From Xylanimonas oleitrophica (GTDB taxonomy: Bacteria; Actinomycetota; Actinomycetes; Actinomycetales; Cellulomonadaceae): a stretch of 64,000 nucleotides of DNA. How positions within the stretch are numbered: the stretch's first letter is position 1; every line of letters begins with the position of its first letter. The notes under the pieces are model-generated. The model saw only the letters and a program-made list of their open reading frames with translations. It made no database searches and was not told the DNA's origin. The position numbers and the translations under genes are program-made. Location: NCBI RefSeq assembly GCF_003244315.1, contig NZ_QKWH01000004.1, forward strand, positions 62,001-126,000. The letters run 5' to 3'. Positions 50,389-59,596 of the stretch are shown here, piece after piece.

Positions 50389-51789
50389 GTGCGAGAACGA
50401 GAGCCCGTCACCGCCCGTGCCCTGTCGTGGCTGGGCGTGGACGCCGACTGGGAGCGGGTGCCTGCCGACGCGGCAGGGACCGCCCGCAGCGACGCGCTGC
50501 TGGCGGGGCTGCTGACGGCGTGGACGGTGCTCGGCATCGAGCTGATGCGCAGCATCGGGTACTTCGAGGGCGAGGAGGTACCGGCCTGGGGCCTGTACCT
50601 CCTCGCGGTGGCGGGCGTGGCACCGCTCGCGTGGCGGCGCCGGTTCCCGCTGGGCGTCCTCGCCGTGGTCTACACGCACTTCCTGGCCGTGGGGCTCACC
50701 GTGCCGATGGTGACGCAGGAGCTGGCGCTGCAGGTGACGTACTTCGTCGCGCTGTACACGGCGGTGGCCTGGGCGCGCGACCGGCGGGCCATGCTGGTGG
50801 TCGTCGGGGCGGCGCTGCTGGCGATGTTCGGGTGGCTCGCCTGGCAGCTCGCCGTCGGCTCCGGCATCGACACGTTCCTGCGCAGCAACGGCCTCGACGA
50901 GCGCACGGGCACCGTCAGCCCGTTCGTGGCGATCGTGATGCAGACGTGGATGCTCAACCTCGCCTACTTCGCGGGGGCGATCCTGGTCGGTCAGACGGCG
51001 TGGCACGCCGCGCACCGCCGGGAGACGCTGCGGGAGCAGACGGTCACCATCGCCCGCCAGTCGGACGAGCTGCAGCGCCGGGCGGTGGTCTCCGAGCGGC
51101 TGCGCATCGCGCGCGAGCTGCACGACGTCGTCGCGCACCACGTGTCCGTCATCGGCATCCAGGCCGCGGCCGCCCGCCGCCTGGTCGCGGCCGACCCGGC
51201 CGCCGCCGCGGCTCCGCTGAGCACCATCGAGGGCGCCTCCCGCGAGGCGGTGCAGCAGATGCGCGGGCTGCTGGGCACCCTCCGCGAGGTGGACGAGGCG
51301 CTGCCGTCGCCCCGTGGCGAGCGGCCGGGGGAGGCTGCCGTGGCCGCGCCGGAGCCGGGCCTGGCTGATGTCCCCCGGCTGGCGGAGGTGGACGACGGCC
51401 TGGCCGTCACCGTCACCGTGGTGGAGCAGCCCGACGGCGCGGCGGCGGGTGTGCCCGCGCCGGTGGGCCTGAGCCTGTACCGCACGGCGCAGGAGGCGCT
51501 GGCGAACGTGCGGCGGCACTCGACGGCGCGGTCCGCCGGGGTGGTGGTGCGCGTCGAGCGTCCGGCGGCCGGTGCGCGCACGATCGACGCCGCGTTCCCG
51601 CACGGCTTCGCCGAGGTGGAGGTGCTCGACGCCGGCCGGCCGCGCGCGGGCTCCTCCGGCAGCGGCCTGGGCCTGCTCGGCGTGCGCGAGCGCGTGTCCA
51701 CGCACGGCGGGGTGGCCGAGATCGGCCCGCGCGTGACGGGCGGCTACCGTGTCCGGGTCCGCCTGCCCCTCCCGGAGGAGTGCCCGTGA
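50389..51789 (+). CDS. DesK/NarL-type sensor histidine kinase
   Basis: A 466-residue membrane kinase. Five or six helices (about 40-210) make an N-terminal sensor without a named domain. A HisKA_3 dimerisation helix follows, with the phospho-acceptor His245 in ARELHDVVAHHVS, then an HATPase domain with YRTAQEALANVRRHS (N box) and GSGLGLLGVRERV (G box). It overlaps the response-regulator gene by 4 bases. Systems of this kind next to a NatAB-like exporter usually sense membrane or antibiotic stress and induce the exporter. Confidence 0.93.
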   Translation: MREREPVTARALSWLGVDADWERVPADAAGTARSDALLAGLLTAWTVLGIELMRSIGYFEGEEVPAWGLYLLAVAGVAPLAWRRRFPLGVLAVVYTHFLAVGLTVPMVTQELALQVTYFVALYTAVAWARDRRAMLVVVGAALLAMFGWLAWQLAVGSGIDTFLRSNGLDERTGTVSPFVAIVMQTWMLNLAYFAGAILVGQTAWHAAHRRETLREQTVTIARQSDELQRRAVVSERLRIARELHDVVAHHVSVIGIQAAAARRLVAADPAAAAAPLSTIEGASREAVQQMRGLLGTLREVDEALPSPRGERPGEAAVAAPEPGLADVPRLAEVDDGLAVTVTVVEQPDGAAAGVPAPVGLSLYRTAQEALANVRRHSTARSAGVVVRVERPAAGARTIDAAFPHGFAEVEVLDAGRPRAGSSGSGLGLLGVRERVSTHGGVAEIGPRVTGGYRVRVRLPLPEECP

Positions 51790-52487
51790 GCGTCCGCGTG
51801 CTGCTGGTGGACGACCAGCGCCTGGTCCTGTCCGGGTTCTCGCTCATCCTCTCGGTGGAGGACGACATCGAGGTGGTGGGGGAGGCTGCCGACGGCGCCG
51901 CTGCCGTGGAGCGGACCCGCGAGCTGCGGCCCGACGTCGTGCTGATGGACGTGCAGATGCCCGTCATGGACGGCATCGAGGCCACCCGCCGCATCGTGGC
52001 CGAGGATCTGGCCAAGGTGCTGCTGCTGACCACGTTCGACCACGACGAGTACGTGTTCTCCGGGCTGGCCGCCGGGGCGTCCGGGTTCCTGCTGAAGAAC
52101 TCCGACGCCGACGAGCTGGTCGACGCCGTGCGCACCGTCGCCGCCGGCCACGCCCTGCTGGCACCCGAGGTCACACGCCGGGTCATCGAGCAGATGGTGG
52201 CCTCCGGGAGCAGCGCGTCGGCCGGGCCGCCGGTGCCGGGCGGGCCGGTGGCCGGGGCCGGGGCGGACGACGAGCGTCTGGCCCGCCTGACCCCCCGCGA
52301 GCGCGAGGTGCTGGTGCACCTGGGCCAGGGCATGTCGAACGCCGAGATCGCCGCGGCGCTCTACCTGGGCGAGGCGACGGTCAAGACGCACGTGTCGAGC
52401 GTGCTGGCCAAGCTGCACCTGCGCGACCGGGTGCAGGCCGTGGTGCTGGCGCACCGCCTCGGGCTGGTGGGTCCGTCGCGAGGATGA
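51786..52487 (+). CDS. NarL/LuxR-family response regulator
   Basis: A 233-residue regulator. Receiver domain 1-120 with the acidic DD at 9-10, phospho-acceptor Asp55 in VLMDVQMP and Lys in GFLLKNSD. The LuxR helix-turn-helix is LTPREREVLVHLGQGMSNAEIAAAL-type near 165-190, and VKTHVSSVLAKL. A Gly/Ala/Pro-rich linker of about 25 residues is longer than usual. It starts with a GTGA overlap with its kinase. The likely target is the ABC exporter that starts 60 bases downstream from its own promoter. Confidence 0.93.
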   Translation: MSVRVLLVDDQRLVLSGFSLILSVEDDIEVVGEAADGAAAVERTRELRPDVVLMDVQMPVMDGIEATRRIVAEDLAKVLLLTTFDHDEYVFSGLAAGASGFLLKNSDADELVDAVRTVAAGHALLAPEVTRRVIEQMVASGSSASAGPPVPGGPVAGAGADDERLARLTPREREVLVHLGQGMSNAEIAAALYLGEATVKTHVSSVLAKLHLRDRVQAVVLAHRLGLVGPSRG

Positions 52488-52535
52488 CCCGCCGGTCTCC
52501 GGCTCGCGGCTGATCCGCGGTGCCGCGCTCCCGCC

Positions 52536-52541
52536 TACGGT
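52536..52541 (+). promoter_or_regulatory. Leaderless -10 box for the ABC exporter
   Basis: TACGGT, six bases, ATG at 52548. It may be the promoter used by the adjacent response regulator. Confidence 0.5.
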
Positions 52542-52547
52542 CGTGCC

Positions 52548-53495
52548 ATGACCAGAACGACGAGCATCTCGACCGCCGGGCCCGCCGGCCGCGCGACGGC
52601 GCGCGGGGCGGACCTGGAGGTCCGTGACCTGACCCGCGTCTTCGGTGACGGCCTGCGGGCCGTGGACCGGGTGACGTTCACCGCGCCGTCGGGCCTCCTG
52701 ACCGGGTTCGTGGGCGGCAACGGGGCGGGCAAGACGACCACCATGCGCATGATCATGGGGGTGCTGGCCGTCTCCGAGGGCGAGGTGCGGTTCGGCGGCG
52801 CACCCATCACGGCGGCCGACCGCCGCACCTTCGGGTACATGCCCGAGGAGCGTGGCCTGTACCCGAAGCAGGCGGTGCTCGATCAGCTCGTCTACCTGGC
52901 GCGGCTGCGGGGCGTCTCGGCGCGCGCGGCACGGGCCGAGGTGCTGGAGCAGCTCGAGCGGCTGGGCCTGGCCGAGCGGGCCAAGGACCACGTGGAGAAG
53001 CTCTCGCTCGGCAACCAGCAGCGCGTGCAGATCATCGCCGCCCTCATGGGCTCCCCGCGGGCGCTGGTGCTGGACGAGCCGTTCAGCGGCCTGGACCCCT
53101 CCGCCGTCGACGGCATGGTGGACCTGCTGCGCGAGCACACCGCCCGCGGCGTGCCGGTGCTGTTCAGCTCCCACCAGCTCGACCTGGTGGAGCGCCTGTG
53201 CGAGCGGCTCGTGATCCTCAAGGGCGGCCGGGTGGTGGCCGCCGGCACGCCCGCCGAGCTGCAGGAGACGGGCACGGTGCGCCACCGCCTCGTCGTCGGC
53301 GGCGACGCCGGCTGGGTGCGGGGCGTGCCCGGCGTCCACGCCGTCGACGTCGAGGGATCGGTCGCCCTGGTCGAGCTGGCCGACGAGGGCGCGACCCGCC
53401 GCCTGCTGACGGCCGCGCTGGAGCGCGGCCCCGTCCACGAGCTCACCCCTCTCCGGCCCACGCTGGCCCAGATCTTCCGCGAGGTGACGGCATGA
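52548..53495 (+). CDS. ABC exporter ATPase, NatA-like with DUF4162 tail
   Basis: A 315-residue ATPase. Walker A GGNGAGKTT near 55, MPEERGLYP Q-loop region near 101, signature KLSLGNQQRVQ near 150, Walker B ALVLDEPFSGLDP and H-loop FSSHQLD. The MPEERGLYPK segment and the C-terminal DUF4162-like domain (about 225-315) are typical of NatA/YhaQ-type exporters. It overlaps the permease gene by 4 bases (ATGA). Confidence 0.93.
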   Translation: MTRTTSISTAGPAGRATARGADLEVRDLTRVFGDGLRAVDRVTFTAPSGLLTGFVGGNGAGKTTTMRMIMGVLAVSEGEVRFGGAPITAADRRTFGYMPEERGLYPKQAVLDQLVYLARLRGVSARAARAEVLEQLERLGLAERAKDHVEKLSLGNQQRVQIIAALMGSPRALVLDEPFSGLDPSAVDGMVDLLREHTARGVPVLFSSHQLDLVERLCERLVILKGGRVVAAGTPAELQETGTVRHRLVVGGDAGWVRGVPGVHAVDVEGSVALVELADEGATRRLLTAALERGPVHELTPLRPTLAQIFREVTA

Positions 53496-54838
53496 GCACC
53501 ACCACCGACCCCCGGCCGCACGGCACGCCGGCCAGCCTGCAGGACTCCCAGGACGCCGTCGGGCGGCTGAACCCCGGCGCGTGGCTCCTGGTCATGAACC
53601 GCGAGATCGTGGTGCGGGCGCTCAACAAGGCGTTCCTCGTGGGCCTGGTCGTCAGCCTCGTGCTCATCGGCGGCGTTCTTGCCTTCGTCGCCTGGCAGAG
53701 CGAGCGCACCGACTCCTACACCGTGGCGGTGGTGGGCGACGACGCCACGGCCGTGGCCGTCGCGCAGACCGCCCGGGAGCGCGGCCTGGCGAGCGCCGAG
53801 GCCGCCGAGGCGTCCGAGGACGGCGACGACGGCGACGAGGCCGCGGCGGGCGCCGCGGGCTTCGGTGCGGTGGCGGTCCCGCAGGCGGACATCACCGTGC
53901 TGGAGGTGGCCGACGACGCCGCTGCCCGCACGGCTCTCGAGGACGGCACGGCCGACGCCTGGCTGCACCGTGCCGGCGCGGGTGACCCGGGGGCGGGCTG
54001 GACCCTGGCGGGCTGGTCGGAGCCGTCCGGGACCCTCACCACGCTGCTCGGCGCGGGCGTCACCGAGCGCGTGCTGGCCGACAACGCCGCCCGCGCCGGC
54101 ACGAGCGTCGCCGAGCTGACCGCGGGCAGCACGCTCACCACCGAGCGGCTGGACGGCCACGCCGTGGACCGCACGTTCGTGTTCATGGCCGGCTTCGCGT
54201 TCGCGTTCCTGTTCCTCATGGGTGCCATCGGGTCCGGAGCCATGGTGGCCGGCAGCGTGGTCGAGGAGAAGCAGTCCCGGCTGGTCGAGATCATGGCGCC
54301 CGCCGTCTCGCTGCGGCACCTGCTCGCGGGCAAGATCCTGGGCAGCTCGGTGATCGCGCTGGCACAGAACGTGCTGTTCGCCGGGGTGGGGCTGGTGGGG
54401 CTCTCGTTCACGCCCCTGGCCCAGACGCTGCCCGCCATGTCCGTGTCGCTCGGCTGGTTCGTCGCGTTCTTCACCGTCGGGTTCGTGGCCGTGGCGTCCC
54501 TCTACGCCGTGGCGGGGGCGCTCGCCTCGCGCACCGAGGACCTCCAGTCCACGTCCACGCCCATGACCATGCTGGTGATGGCCGTGTACTTCCTGACGTT
54601 CTCCGCCAGCGGCACGTTCGAGAAGGTCCTCTCGTTCGTGCCGCTCACCTCGGTGGTGTCCATGCCGGTGCGGGTCCTGGCCGGCGAGGCCGCCTGGTGG
54701 GAGGCGCTGGTCTCCCTCGGCATCCTGGCGGCCTTCACCGCCGTCGCCGTCCTCGTCTGCGAGCGCGCCTACCGCGGTGCGCTGATGCAGACCGGAGGCC
54801 GGGTGACCTGGCGCAAGGCGCTCACCGCCGAGGCATAA
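53492..54838 (+). CDS. ABC-2 type permease, NatB-like
   Basis: A 448-residue membrane protein. One helix near 50-72, a large extracellular domain (about 75-230) with an Asp/Glu/Ala-rich stretch, then five or six helices from about 230 to 430 with GSVVEEKQSRLVEIMAPAVS near 254, the ABC-2 family coupling motif. It forms the membrane half of the exporter. The export of Na+ by NatAB is known in Bacillus; here the substrate may equally be an antibiotic. The acidic stretch (SEDGDDGDEAAAG) is an unusual insertion. Confidence 0.9.
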   Translation: MSTTTDPRPHGTPASLQDSQDAVGRLNPGAWLLVMNREIVVRALNKAFLVGLVVSLVLIGGVLAFVAWQSERTDSYTVAVVGDDATAVAVAQTARERGLASAEAAEASEDGDDGDEAAAGAAGFGAVAVPQADITVLEVADDAAARTALEDGTADAWLHRAGAGDPGAGWTLAGWSEPSGTLTTLLGAGVTERVLADNAARAGTSVAELTAGSTLTTERLDGHAVDRTFVFMAGFAFAFLFLMGAIGSGAMVAGSVVEEKQSRLVEIMAPAVSLRHLLAGKILGSSVIALAQNVLFAGVGLVGLSFTPLAQTLPAMSVSLGWFVAFFTVGFVAVASLYAVAGALASRTEDLQSTSTPMTMLVMAVYFLTFSASGTFEKVLSFVPLTSVVSMPVRVLAGEAAWWEALVSLGILAAFTAVAVLVCERAYRGALMQTGGRVTWRKALTAEA

Positions 54839-54864
54839 CCCCGGCCGGCACCGGCCCCCCGGTA

Positions 54865-54906
54865 CGGCGACGGCCCCGCACCCCCCGGTGTGCGGGGCCG
54901 TCGCCG
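54865..54906 (+). terminator. Terminator of the ABC exporter operon
   Basis: Perfect 16-base arms (54865-54880 and 54891-54906) extended by one more pair, with an 8-base loop, 27 bases after the permease stop. Confidence 0.85.
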
Positions 54907-54967
54907 TCGGGCCTCGCGGTCACGGAGAATGGGTGCCCGCCACCGCTCCCGCCGTCGAAGGACACCG

Positions 54968-55933
54968 ATGCCCGAGCCTGCCCCTGCCCGCGACCTGCCG
55001 CCCGCCCCCGCCGCGGGGCCCGGCGGCGCCTCCTGGCGCTCCCGCCTGGGCGACTGGGTGGAGTCGACGCAGGTGCAGCGGGTGGTCATCACGGTGATCC
55101 TCGTCAACGCCGTGGTGCTGGGGCTCGAGACCTCCGCCGGCCTGATGGCCGCGGCGGGCGGGGTGCTGCGCACGATCGACACGGTGTGCCTGGCCGTGTT
55201 CGTCGTGGAGATCGCGCTCAAGCTCGTGGCCCACGGGCTGCGGTTCTTCCGCTCGTCGTGGAACGTGTTCGACTTCCTCGTGGTGTCGGTGGCGCTCGCC
55301 CCGGCCGGCGCGGGCTTCGCCGTGCTGCGGGCCCTGCGGGTGCTGCGCGTGCTGCGGATCGTCTCCGTGGTGCCGCAGCTGCGCAAGGTGGTCGGCGCCC
55401 TGCTCGCCGCCGTGCCCGGCATCGTCTCCATCGGGGCGCTGCTGATGCTGGTGTTCTACGTGGGCGGCGTCATGGCCACCACCCTGTTCGGGCCCGGCCT
55501 GCCCGAGTACTTCGGCACCCTCGGGGCGTCCCTGTTCACCCTGTTCCAGATCATGACGCTGGACAGCTGGACTTCCGTGGCCCGGCCCGTGATGGAGCAG
55601 CAGCCCTGGGCGTGGGCGTTCTTCGTGCCGTTCATCCTGGCCAGCGCGTTCACCGTGCTGAACCTGTTCATCGCCGTGATCGTGGACGCGATGAACGCCA
55701 TGCAGGCGGTGCCTCCGCCCGCCACGGGTGCTGAGGCGGGGCCCGGCAAGGCCGTCAAGGGCGCCGCGGAGCCTGGCGCCGGAGCGCACGAGGACGACGG
55801 CGTGGACCGCACCCGCTCCCACGGCCTGCCCGCCGGGGCGCCGGCCGCCGCTGCCGACGTCGCCGCCCTCCACGAGGAGATCCGCGCCCTGCGCGGCGAG
55901 GTCGCGGAGCTGTCCGAGGCCCTGCGGCGCTGA
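54968..55933 (+). CDS. Voltage-gated-type ion channel (NaChBac-like)
   Basis: A 321-residue channel subunit with one six-helix ion-transport domain (about 35-265). S4 carries arginines every third residue: LRALRVLRVLRIVSVV near 122-137. The pore loop is FQIMTLDSWTSV near 203-214; in NaChBac the same place reads TLESW, so the selectivity Glu is Asp here. The S6 end is FIAVIVDAMNAM. The C-terminus ends in a helix EEIRALRGEVAELSEAL with heptads, the coiled coil that makes tetramers. GAAGGA lies 6 bases before the ATG. Likely role: voltage-gated Na+ entry; Ca2+ cannot be excluded. Confidence 0.88.
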   Translation: MPEPAPARDLPPAPAAGPGGASWRSRLGDWVESTQVQRVVITVILVNAVVLGLETSAGLMAAAGGVLRTIDTVCLAVFVVEIALKLVAHGLRFFRSSWNVFDFLVVSVALAPAGAGFAVLRALRVLRVLRIVSVVPQLRKVVGALLAAVPGIVSIGALLMLVFYVGGVMATTLFGPGLPEYFGTLGASLFTLFQIMTLDSWTSVARPVMEQQPWAWAFFVPFILASAFTVLNLFIAVIVDAMNAMQAVPPPATGAEAGPGKAVKGAAEPGAGAHEDDGVDRTRSHGLPAGAPAAAADVAALHEEIRALRGEVAELSEALRR

Positions 55934-55943
55934 CCCGCGCTGC

Positions 55944-57209
55944 TCAGGGGGCAGGGGCGCTCGCAGGCTCGGCGCTCGCGGCACCTGCTCGGGCCGGCCT
56001 GCCGTGGCGGACCAGGGCGGCGGCCCCGGCGCCCGCGGCGAGGAAGAGCGCCGCCAGCACCGCCCAGCCGACGGTGCCGTGCTCGATGGCGGTCACGGTG
56101 ACCAGGGGCGGCGCCACCATGGACGCGACCGCGTACCCCGTCTGGCTCAGCCCCTGGTAGGCGCCCGCGCTGCGCGGGTCGGCGAGCTCGAACGCCATGC
56201 CCCACCCGCCGGCCTCACCGAGGATCTCGCCCAGAGAATGGGCCAGGGCGGCCAGCACGAGCAGCGCGCACGCCACCACCACGTCGCCGTACCCGGCGAG
56301 CGCGTAGAGCATGCAGGCGCCCGCCAGCAGCCACGAGGCCCGGCGCACGGTGAGGCCGGCGCGGCGCACGTCGTCCGTGCCGCGCGAGGCGCGGACCTGC
56401 AGCAGCGCGACGACGACGGTGTTGAGCACGAGCAGCACGGAGACCATCACGGTGGGGGCGTCCGTGGTCGCGATCCACAGGGGCACGCCCACGGTCTGGA
56501 GGCCGAAGTGCATCGCGACCACCGAGTTGAGGGCGACGCTGCTGACGTAGGTGCGGTCGCGCAGGGGTGACGGCCCGCTGGCCGGCCGGCTGCCGTCGTC
56601 GGGCCGCGGGGCCCGCATCCGCACGGCGAAGCCGGGCACGCCGCCCAGCCGCGCCACGGGGAGGGACGCCGCGAGCAGCAGCCCGGCGACGGCCAGCATC
56701 GCCGTCTGGTAGGCGGCGGCGGTGTCCACCAGGAGGGCGGCCGCGGCCGCCACGGTGCCCAGCCCGATGAACACGTTGGTGACCACCCGGAGGCGGGCGC
56801 GCACGGCGACGCGGTCGGGGCCCACGTACCAGTGGGCGATCATCGCCTGCTTCGCGGAGCCGCTGGCGGAGCGCATGCCGACGGCCAGGCAGGCGACGAC
56901 GACGAACGCGACGGCGTCGTGCGCCGTGGCGTAGGCCAGCATGGCCAGGCCGTTGAGGGCCGTGGCGCACCACTGCACCCGGTGGGCGCCGACGCGGTCC
57001 GCCAGCCGTCCGGCCGCGTAGGCCCCGACCACCCCGGCACCGCCGGCGACGCCCAGGCCGATCCCCACCGTCGTCGGGTCGAGCCCCACGACCCGCGTGA
57101 AGTACAGGGCGCTGACCGTGTAGAACACCCCGCTGGACAGCGCGAACGCCATGGTGCTGAGGGTGAGGGAGCGCGCCACGCGCTCGCGTGGCCAGAAGGT
57201 CTCGATCAC
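55944..57209 (-). CDS. MFS transporter
   Basis: A 421-residue protein with twelve predicted helices in two halves. The MFS loop 2-3 signature appears as GRLADRVGAHRVQW near 66. The central loop (about 195-220) is rich in Arg and Pro. The type is that of drug-efflux or uncharacterised permeases. I chose the GTG at 57209, which has AAAGGT at 5 bases; a start at 57266 would overlap the divergent regulator. The regulator at 57265 probably controls it. Convergent with the channel gene, 10 bases apart. Confidence 0.88.
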   Translation of the reverse strand: MIETFWPRERVARSLTLSTMAFALSSGVFYTVSALYFTRVVGLDPTTVGIGLGVAGGAGVVGAYAAGRLADRVGAHRVQWCATALNGLAMLAYATAHDAVAFVVVACLAVGMRSASGSAKQAMIAHWYVGPDRVAVRARLRVVTNVFIGLGTVAAAAALLVDTAAAYQTAMLAVAGLLLAASLPVARLGGVPGFAVRMRAPRPDDGSRPASGPSPLRDRTYVSSVALNSVVAMHFGLQTVGVPLWIATTDAPTVMVSVLLVLNTVVVALLQVRASRGTDDVRRAGLTVRRASWLLAGACMLYALAGYGDVVVACALLVLAALAHSLGEILGEAGGWGMAFELADPRSAGAYQGLSQTGYAVASMVAPPLVTVTAIEHGTVGWAVLAALFLAAGAGAAALVRHGRPARAGAASAEPASAPAP

Positions 57210-57250
57210 GGCACCTTTGTGCCGCACGGCCGGGACAGGACGAACTGATG

Positions 57251-57256
57251 TAGCGT
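57251..57256 (+). promoter_or_regulatory. -10 box for the DUF5937 regulator gene
   Basis: TAGCGT, eight bases, ATG at 57265. It lies in the 55-base space shared with the divergent MFS gene. Confidence 0.45.
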
Positions 57257-57264
57257 CTGGCTTC

Positions 57265-58260
57265 ATGGTCACCAGGTCGCTCCCGTCGGGCGGCGGTCTG
57301 GTCGAGTACGAGCTGGCCGGCACGGACGTTGCGGACGTCCGGTTCGCGATCTCGCCCCTCACCGAGCTGACGCTCTCGCTGCGCACCTTCCGTGAGCCCG
57401 GCCGCTACCCGGTGCACCTGCCCTGGCTGCGGCGCACCGAGCAGGCGCGCGAGCGGCTCGACGTGCCGCTGCTCACCGCGCTGACGAACGAGGCGCTGTG
57501 GACGCCCGACTACCTCACGCCCCGCCCCCACAGCCCCCTGACCCGGATCGACGACGAGCTCGAGGCCGCTGCCGGCGTCCCGCCCCACAGGCTGCTCGAC
57601 GACCTCGCGGCGGTGCACCCGCGCGGCCTCCCGGCACCCCTGCGAGGGGACCCCGCCCAGGTGCGCGTCCGTGTGGCGCAGGCGCTGCGCACCTACTGGG
57701 ACACCTGCTTCGCCCCGTGGTGGCCGCGCATGCGCGCCGTGCTCCAGGCCGACGTCGTGCACCGCGGCCAGGTCATCGGCGCCTACGGCCTCGGCGCCAT
57801 GTTCGCCGGGCTGAGCGAGCGCATCCGGCTGGAGGACGGCGTCGTCCGCGTGCGGCTCGGGAGCCCGGCACGGTTCCGCCGTTCCACGGCCGGTGCGGGC
57901 CTGACCCTCGTCCCCACGCTGTTCACGCGTGCCGCCTCCGCCCCGATCTCGCCGGAGGAGCCGCCCACCATCATGTACGGCGCGCGGGGCGCCGGGAACC
58001 TGTGGCAGGCGGAGGTCCAGCGGGCGCCGGGGGTCCTGACCGACCTGCTGGGGGCCACCCGCGCTGGCCTCCTGACCGCGCTGGGCGACCCGGCGTCGTC
58101 CAGCGACCTGGCCGGGCGCCTCGGGGTCACCGTCTCCGCCGTCAACCAGCACCTGCGCGCCATGCGCGCGGCAGGGCTGCTCACCAGCGCCCGCCACGGG
58201 CGGTCGGTGCTCTACCTGCGCTCCGAGCTCGGCGACGCGCTGGTCGGGAGGCCGGGCTGA
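57265..58260 (+). CDS. ArsR-type regulator with DUF5937 domain
   Basis: A 331-residue regulator. The N-terminal two thirds match DUF5937, with ISPLTELTLSLRTF near 30 and WWPRMRAVLQADV near 153, the family's conserved points. The C-terminal winged helix (about 255-325) has SSDLAGRLGVTVSAVNQHLRAM-type recognition and RSVLYLRSELGD. Such proteins are common in actinobacteria and are often divergent from an MFS gene, as here, so control of the neighbouring transporter is likely. The ligand is unknown. Leaderless-type start. Confidence 0.88.
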   Translation: MVTRSLPSGGGLVEYELAGTDVADVRFAISPLTELTLSLRTFREPGRYPVHLPWLRRTEQARERLDVPLLTALTNEALWTPDYLTPRPHSPLTRIDDELEAAAGVPPHRLLDDLAAVHPRGLPAPLRGDPAQVRVRVAQALRTYWDTCFAPWWPRMRAVLQADVVHRGQVIGAYGLGAMFAGLSERIRLEDGVVRVRLGSPARFRRSTAGAGLTLVPTLFTRAASAPISPEEPPTIMYGARGAGNLWQAEVQRAPGVLTDLLGATRAGLLTALGDPASSSDLAGRLGVTVSAVNQHLRAMRAAGLLTSARHGRSVLYLRSELGDALVGRPG

Positions 58261-58321
58261 TCCCTACGCATCCCGGCGCCCGAGCCGATCGGTGGGGCTC
58301 GGACGACGAAGGGACACGGCC

Positions 58322-58660
58322 ATGCGCGATCTCACGACCGGTGCGGCGTCCACCCGCGCGCCCGCCCTGGCGGCAGGCAGCACAGTGCCTGCCGGCTCTC
58401 CCGCCCACCAGGCGTACGACCGGGCGGTGAAGCGCTTGGCGGAGGCCCAGCAGCAGCTCACCCGGCACCTGCTCGAGCAGGCGCCGGAGGAGGTGGTGGA
58501 GGCGGCCCGCACGACAGGGGGCATGGCGGCGGCCGCCGTCGCCGCAGCGGCCGCGACGCTCGCACGCGAGCAGCAGGGTTCGCTCGTCTCGGGGAACCCG
58601 TCACCCATGCCCGTCCCGGTGACGCTCCCGCACGAGGGGCGCGTCCGCCTCACCGCCTGA
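58322..58660 (+). CDS. Hypothetical protein, 112 residues
   Basis: Not recognised. A central helical part (HQAYDRAVKRLAEAQQQLTR, then EQAPEEVVEAARTT) is followed by an Ala-rich segment and a Pro/Val-rich tail. No signal peptide or clear membrane helix. GAAGGGAC lies 8 bases before the ATG. The stop codon is inside the stem of a terminator hairpin. It is 61 bases after the DUF5937 gene and could be co-transcribed. Confidence 0.6.
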   Translation: MRDLTTGAASTRAPALAAGSTVPAGSPAHQAYDRAVKRLAEAQQQLTRHLLEQAPEEVVEAARTTGGMAAAAVAAAAATLAREQQGSLVSGNPSPMPVPVTLPHEGRVRLTA

Positions 58661-58680
58661 GCCGCGACCAGCGGCTCAGG
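58656..58680 (+). terminator. Terminator overlapping the stop of the 112-residue gene
   Basis: Perfect arms CCTGAGCCGC and GCGGCTCAGG with a 5-base loop. The TGA stop is in the left arm. Confidence 0.7.
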
Positions 58681-58875
58681 CGTGCCGCGTGGGGAGAACG
58701 GGGGCCCCGCTGGTCAGCGGGTGAACAGATGGCGGGGATGCGCCAGTGTCGCGATCGGGCGATCACGACCGGATAGGTTCCGGCTGCTGCTGCGGCGCGA
58801 GGCGTGCTGCCGCAGCGCCTCCCGCCGGGCGGATCTCGCCCGTCCGGGCCGAGACCAGCAGAGACGAGCTCCCAG

Positions 58876-59562
58876 ATGCCGGTGGTCCTGGTCGACCACG
58901 TCAGTCATTCCTACGGCCGCCGCCAGGTCCTGGACGACGTCAGCCTCGCGGTCGAGGCGGGGCATTCGCTGGCGATCACCGGGAAAACGGGTTCCGGGAA
59001 GAGCACGCTCCTGTCGATCATGATCGGTCTGGAGAGGCCGTCGCGGGGCGCGGTGTCCCTCGCGGGCGTCGAGATCAGCCGGCTGAGTCGTCGGCGCGCC
59101 GCGCGCCTGCGCCTGGACCATCTGGGAATGGTGTTCCAGGCGGGGGAGCTCATCCCCACCCTGACCGCGCGTGAGAATGCCGCACTGCCCCTGATGCTGG
59201 CAGGGCGCAAGGGCGCCGAGGCGCTCGACCGGGCGGACCACCTGCTCTCGACTCTCGGTGTCGACAGCCCGGACGTCGTGGCGGAGAGCCTCTCGGGTGG
59301 GGAGAAGCAGCGTGTGGCGATCGCGCGTGCGCTGGCGAACGAGCCGGCCGTGGTGGTGGCGGACGAACCGACGGCCGCGCTCGACGAGCGCACGCGAGAC
59401 GACGTGTGCGACCTCCTCTACTCGCTGCCGGTCACGGCGGGGTGCGCGCTCGTCGTCGTCTCCCATGACGCTGCCGTCTCAGGCAGGGCAGACCGTGCGC
59501 TGACGCTCGACGGAGGTCGGCTGATCGAGTCCGCTCCCGTGGGGGGCGTCGGACTCCCGTGA
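58876..59562 (+). CDS. ABC transporter ATPase, MacB/LolD-like
   Basis: A 228-residue ATPase. Walker A GKTGSGKST near 36, Q-loop MVFQAGELIPTL, signature SLSGGEKQR near 139, Walker B VVVADEPTAALD and H-loop VSHD. The pattern is that of ATPases that work with FtsX-type permeases. No strong ribosome binding site is seen before the ATG (GAGCT is weak). It is followed by a large FtsX-type permease. GATAGGTT near 58774 could be its -10. A two-component system converges from the right, which suggests control by a signal at the cell envelope. Confidence 0.88.
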   Translation: MPVVLVDHVSHSYGRRQVLDDVSLAVEAGHSLAITGKTGSGKSTLLSIMIGLERPSRGAVSLAGVEISRLSRRRAARLRLDHLGMVFQAGELIPTLTARENAALPLMLAGRKGAEALDRADHLLSTLGVDSPDVVAESLSGGEKQRVAIARALANEPAVVVADEPTAALDERTRDDVCDLLYSLPVTAGCALVVVSHDAAVSGRADRALTLDGGRLIESAPVGGVGLP

Positions 59563-59596
59563 TCAGCATCCTCGACAACCCCGGACGGGGAGCCGG

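Noticed and set aside
57210-57266. Longer start for the MFS gene at 57266
   Set aside because: It would overlap the divergent regulator start and its -10 box. The GTG at 57209 has a ribosome binding site.
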